Below, one piece after another: positions 14,499 to 15,312 of a stretch of 15,312 nucleotides of DNA. Positions within the stretch are counted from its first letter, which is position 1. Each line of letters opens with the position of its first letter. A program made the translations under genes and the position numbers. The stretch is from an uncultured Enterobacter sp. Lineage in GTDB: Bacteria; Pseudomonadota; Gammaproteobacteria; Enterobacterales; Enterobacteriaceae. Location: the NCBI GenBank assembly GCA_946477805.1, contig CAMKZP010000028.1:1-15312 (forward strand). Reading direction: 5' to 3'. The notes beneath the pieces were generated by a model. The model saw nothing but the letters and a program-made list of their open reading frames with translations, was not told the origin of the DNA and made no database searches.

Positions 14499-15312
14499 TC
14501 AGTCGTTCTGCGCGGTCGCCATCTGTTCCGCTTTCTGCTTTTTATAGGTCAGCGCCGCGGCCGGAACCGGCTGGACTTTCCCGGTCTCAATCCAGGTGCG
14601 CAGGCGGCTGGCGTCCGCGAAGTGGGTGTATTTGCCGAAGGCATCCATCACCACCAGCGCTACCGGCTTGCCGTTAAACACGGTGCGCATCACCAGACAG
14701 TGACCCGCCGCATTGGTAAAGCCGGTTTTGGTCAACTGAATGTTCCAGTTCTCGCGGTACACCAGATGGTTGGTATTGCGAAACGGCAGCGTGTACGCCG
14801 GGTTGGAGAAGGTCGCCATATCCTCACGCGTGGTGCTGAGCTGGCCCAGGAGCGGATACCGCTTGCTGGCAATCAGCATTTTCGTCAGGTCACGCGCCGT
14901 CGAGACGTTATGAATCGACAGCCCGGTCGGCTCCACATAGCGGGTGTTGGTCATCCCCAGCGATTTAGCCTTGGCATTCATTGCACGAATAAATGCGTCG
15001 TAGCCGCCCGGATAGTGGTGCGCCAGGCTTGCCGCGGCGCGGTTCTCAGACGACATCAGCGCCAGCAGCAGCATATCCTTGCGGCTGATTTCACTGTTCA
15101 GGCGCACGCGAGAGTAAATCCCCTTCATCTCCGGCGTGTGGCTGATGTCCACCTTCAGCTTTTCGTCCAGCGGCAGCCGTGCGTCAAGCACCACCATCGC
15201 GGTCATTAATTTGGTTATCGAGGCGATCGGGCGCACCAGATCCGGGTGGCTGGCGTAGATCACCTTGTTGGTGTTCAGATCGACGATCATCGCGCTGCCG
15301 GAAGCGATCTGC
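14499..15312 (-). CDS. pbpG: D-alanyl-D-alanine endopeptidase PBP7 (5' end outside window)
   Basis: Periplasmic low-molecular-weight penicillin-binding protein that cleaves DD-crosslinks in murein. About 270 codons are visible, matching E. coli PbpG from about residue 37 of 310. The signal peptide and true start lie beyond base 15312, and the methionine at 15290 (MIVDLN) is internal. All three catalytic motifs are present: SxxK as SITK, with the nucleophile Ser codon at 15219-15221 and Lys at 15210-15212; SxN as SEN about 57 residues later; and KTG within LTKTGFTNAAG. The C-terminal tail (KKQKAEQMATAQND) is a few residues shorter than in E. coli but ends in the same AQND. Convergent with the acetyltransferase gene. 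Confidence 0.97.
   Translation of the reverse strand, partial: QIASGSAMIVDLNTNKVIYASHPDLVRPIASITKLMTAMVVLDARLPLDEKLKVDISHTPEMKGIYSRVRLNSEISRKDMLLLALMSSENRAAASLAHHYPGGYDAFIRAMNAKAKSLGMTNTRYVEPTGLSIHNVSTARDLTKMLIASKRYPLLGQLSTTREDMATFSNPAYTLPFRNTNHLVYRENWNIQLTKTGFTNAAGHCLVMRTVFNGKPVALVVMDAFGKYTHFADASRLRTWIETGKVQPVPAAALTYKKQKAEQMATAQND

Noticed and set aside
14472..15209. A 245-codon plus-strand open frame opposite pbpG
   Set aside because: In codon register with pbpG, with low-complexity Arg/His/Gln-rich translation. A shadow frame.
1..15312. CRISPR array, tRNA or rRNA gene, insertion sequence, phage or toxin-antitoxin module
   Set aside because: No regularly spaced repeats, cloverleaf with CCA-type end, transposase, integrase or paired small toxin and antitoxin frames were recognised by eye.

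Overview
The window is a chromosomal segment of a moderately GC-rich member of the Enterobacteriaceae. Almost every gene aligns, from memory, with a known Escherichia coli gene at near-identical length: MetG, YehS, BtsR 239 aa, BtsS 561 aa, MlrA, YohO, YehW, YehX, YehY 385 aa, OsmF 305 aa, BglX 765 aa, Dld and PbpG. Gene order and the style of the intergenic repeats suggest an Enterobacter-like genus, but the genus is an inference. No tRNA or rRNA gene, CRISPR array, insertion sequence or prophage gene is visible. No stretch over 300 bases lacks a gene.

Layout. The 3' part of metG (+) ends at a bidirectional terminator and a short palindromic repeat. Then come three minus-strand genes, read btsS-btsR-yehS: the pyruvate-sensing histidine kinase and its LytTR response regulator, whose genes overlap, plus a DUF1456 gene. 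Divergent from btsS is mlrA (+), the MerR-like regulator of the curli activator csgD, followed by the tiny membrane protein gene yohO (+). The 3' end of yohO overlaps the 3' end of yehW. The minus-strand operon osmF-yehY-yehX-yehW encodes an osmoprotectant-type ABC importer: periplasmic binding protein, permease, ATPase and second permease, with overlapping or nearly abutting junctions. Upstream lie a strong hairpin and bglX (-), a periplasmic GH3 beta-glucosidase. Divergent from bglX is dld (+), the quinone-dependent D-lactate dehydrogenase. Next is a GNAT acetyltransferase of the phosphinothricin acetyltransferase type (+), a bidirectional terminator, a second palindromic repeat, and pbpG (-), cut by the window end.

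Functional themes. Several units fit stationary-phase, osmotic-stress and carbon-overflow physiology: pyruvate sensing (BtsSR), D-lactate oxidation (Dld), biofilm control (MlrA) and osmolyte import (OsmF-YehYXW). Sigma-S-like -10 elements, judged by eye, precede mlrA, osmF and dld.

Novelty. Most of the window is ordinary conserved core genome, and I see no convincing undescribed multi-gene system. The less ordinary points are the acetyltransferase gene between dld and pbpG with its structured leader, direct metG-yehS adjacency, the yohO/yehW convergent overlap, two related palindromic repeats, and an inverted repeat upstream of dld.
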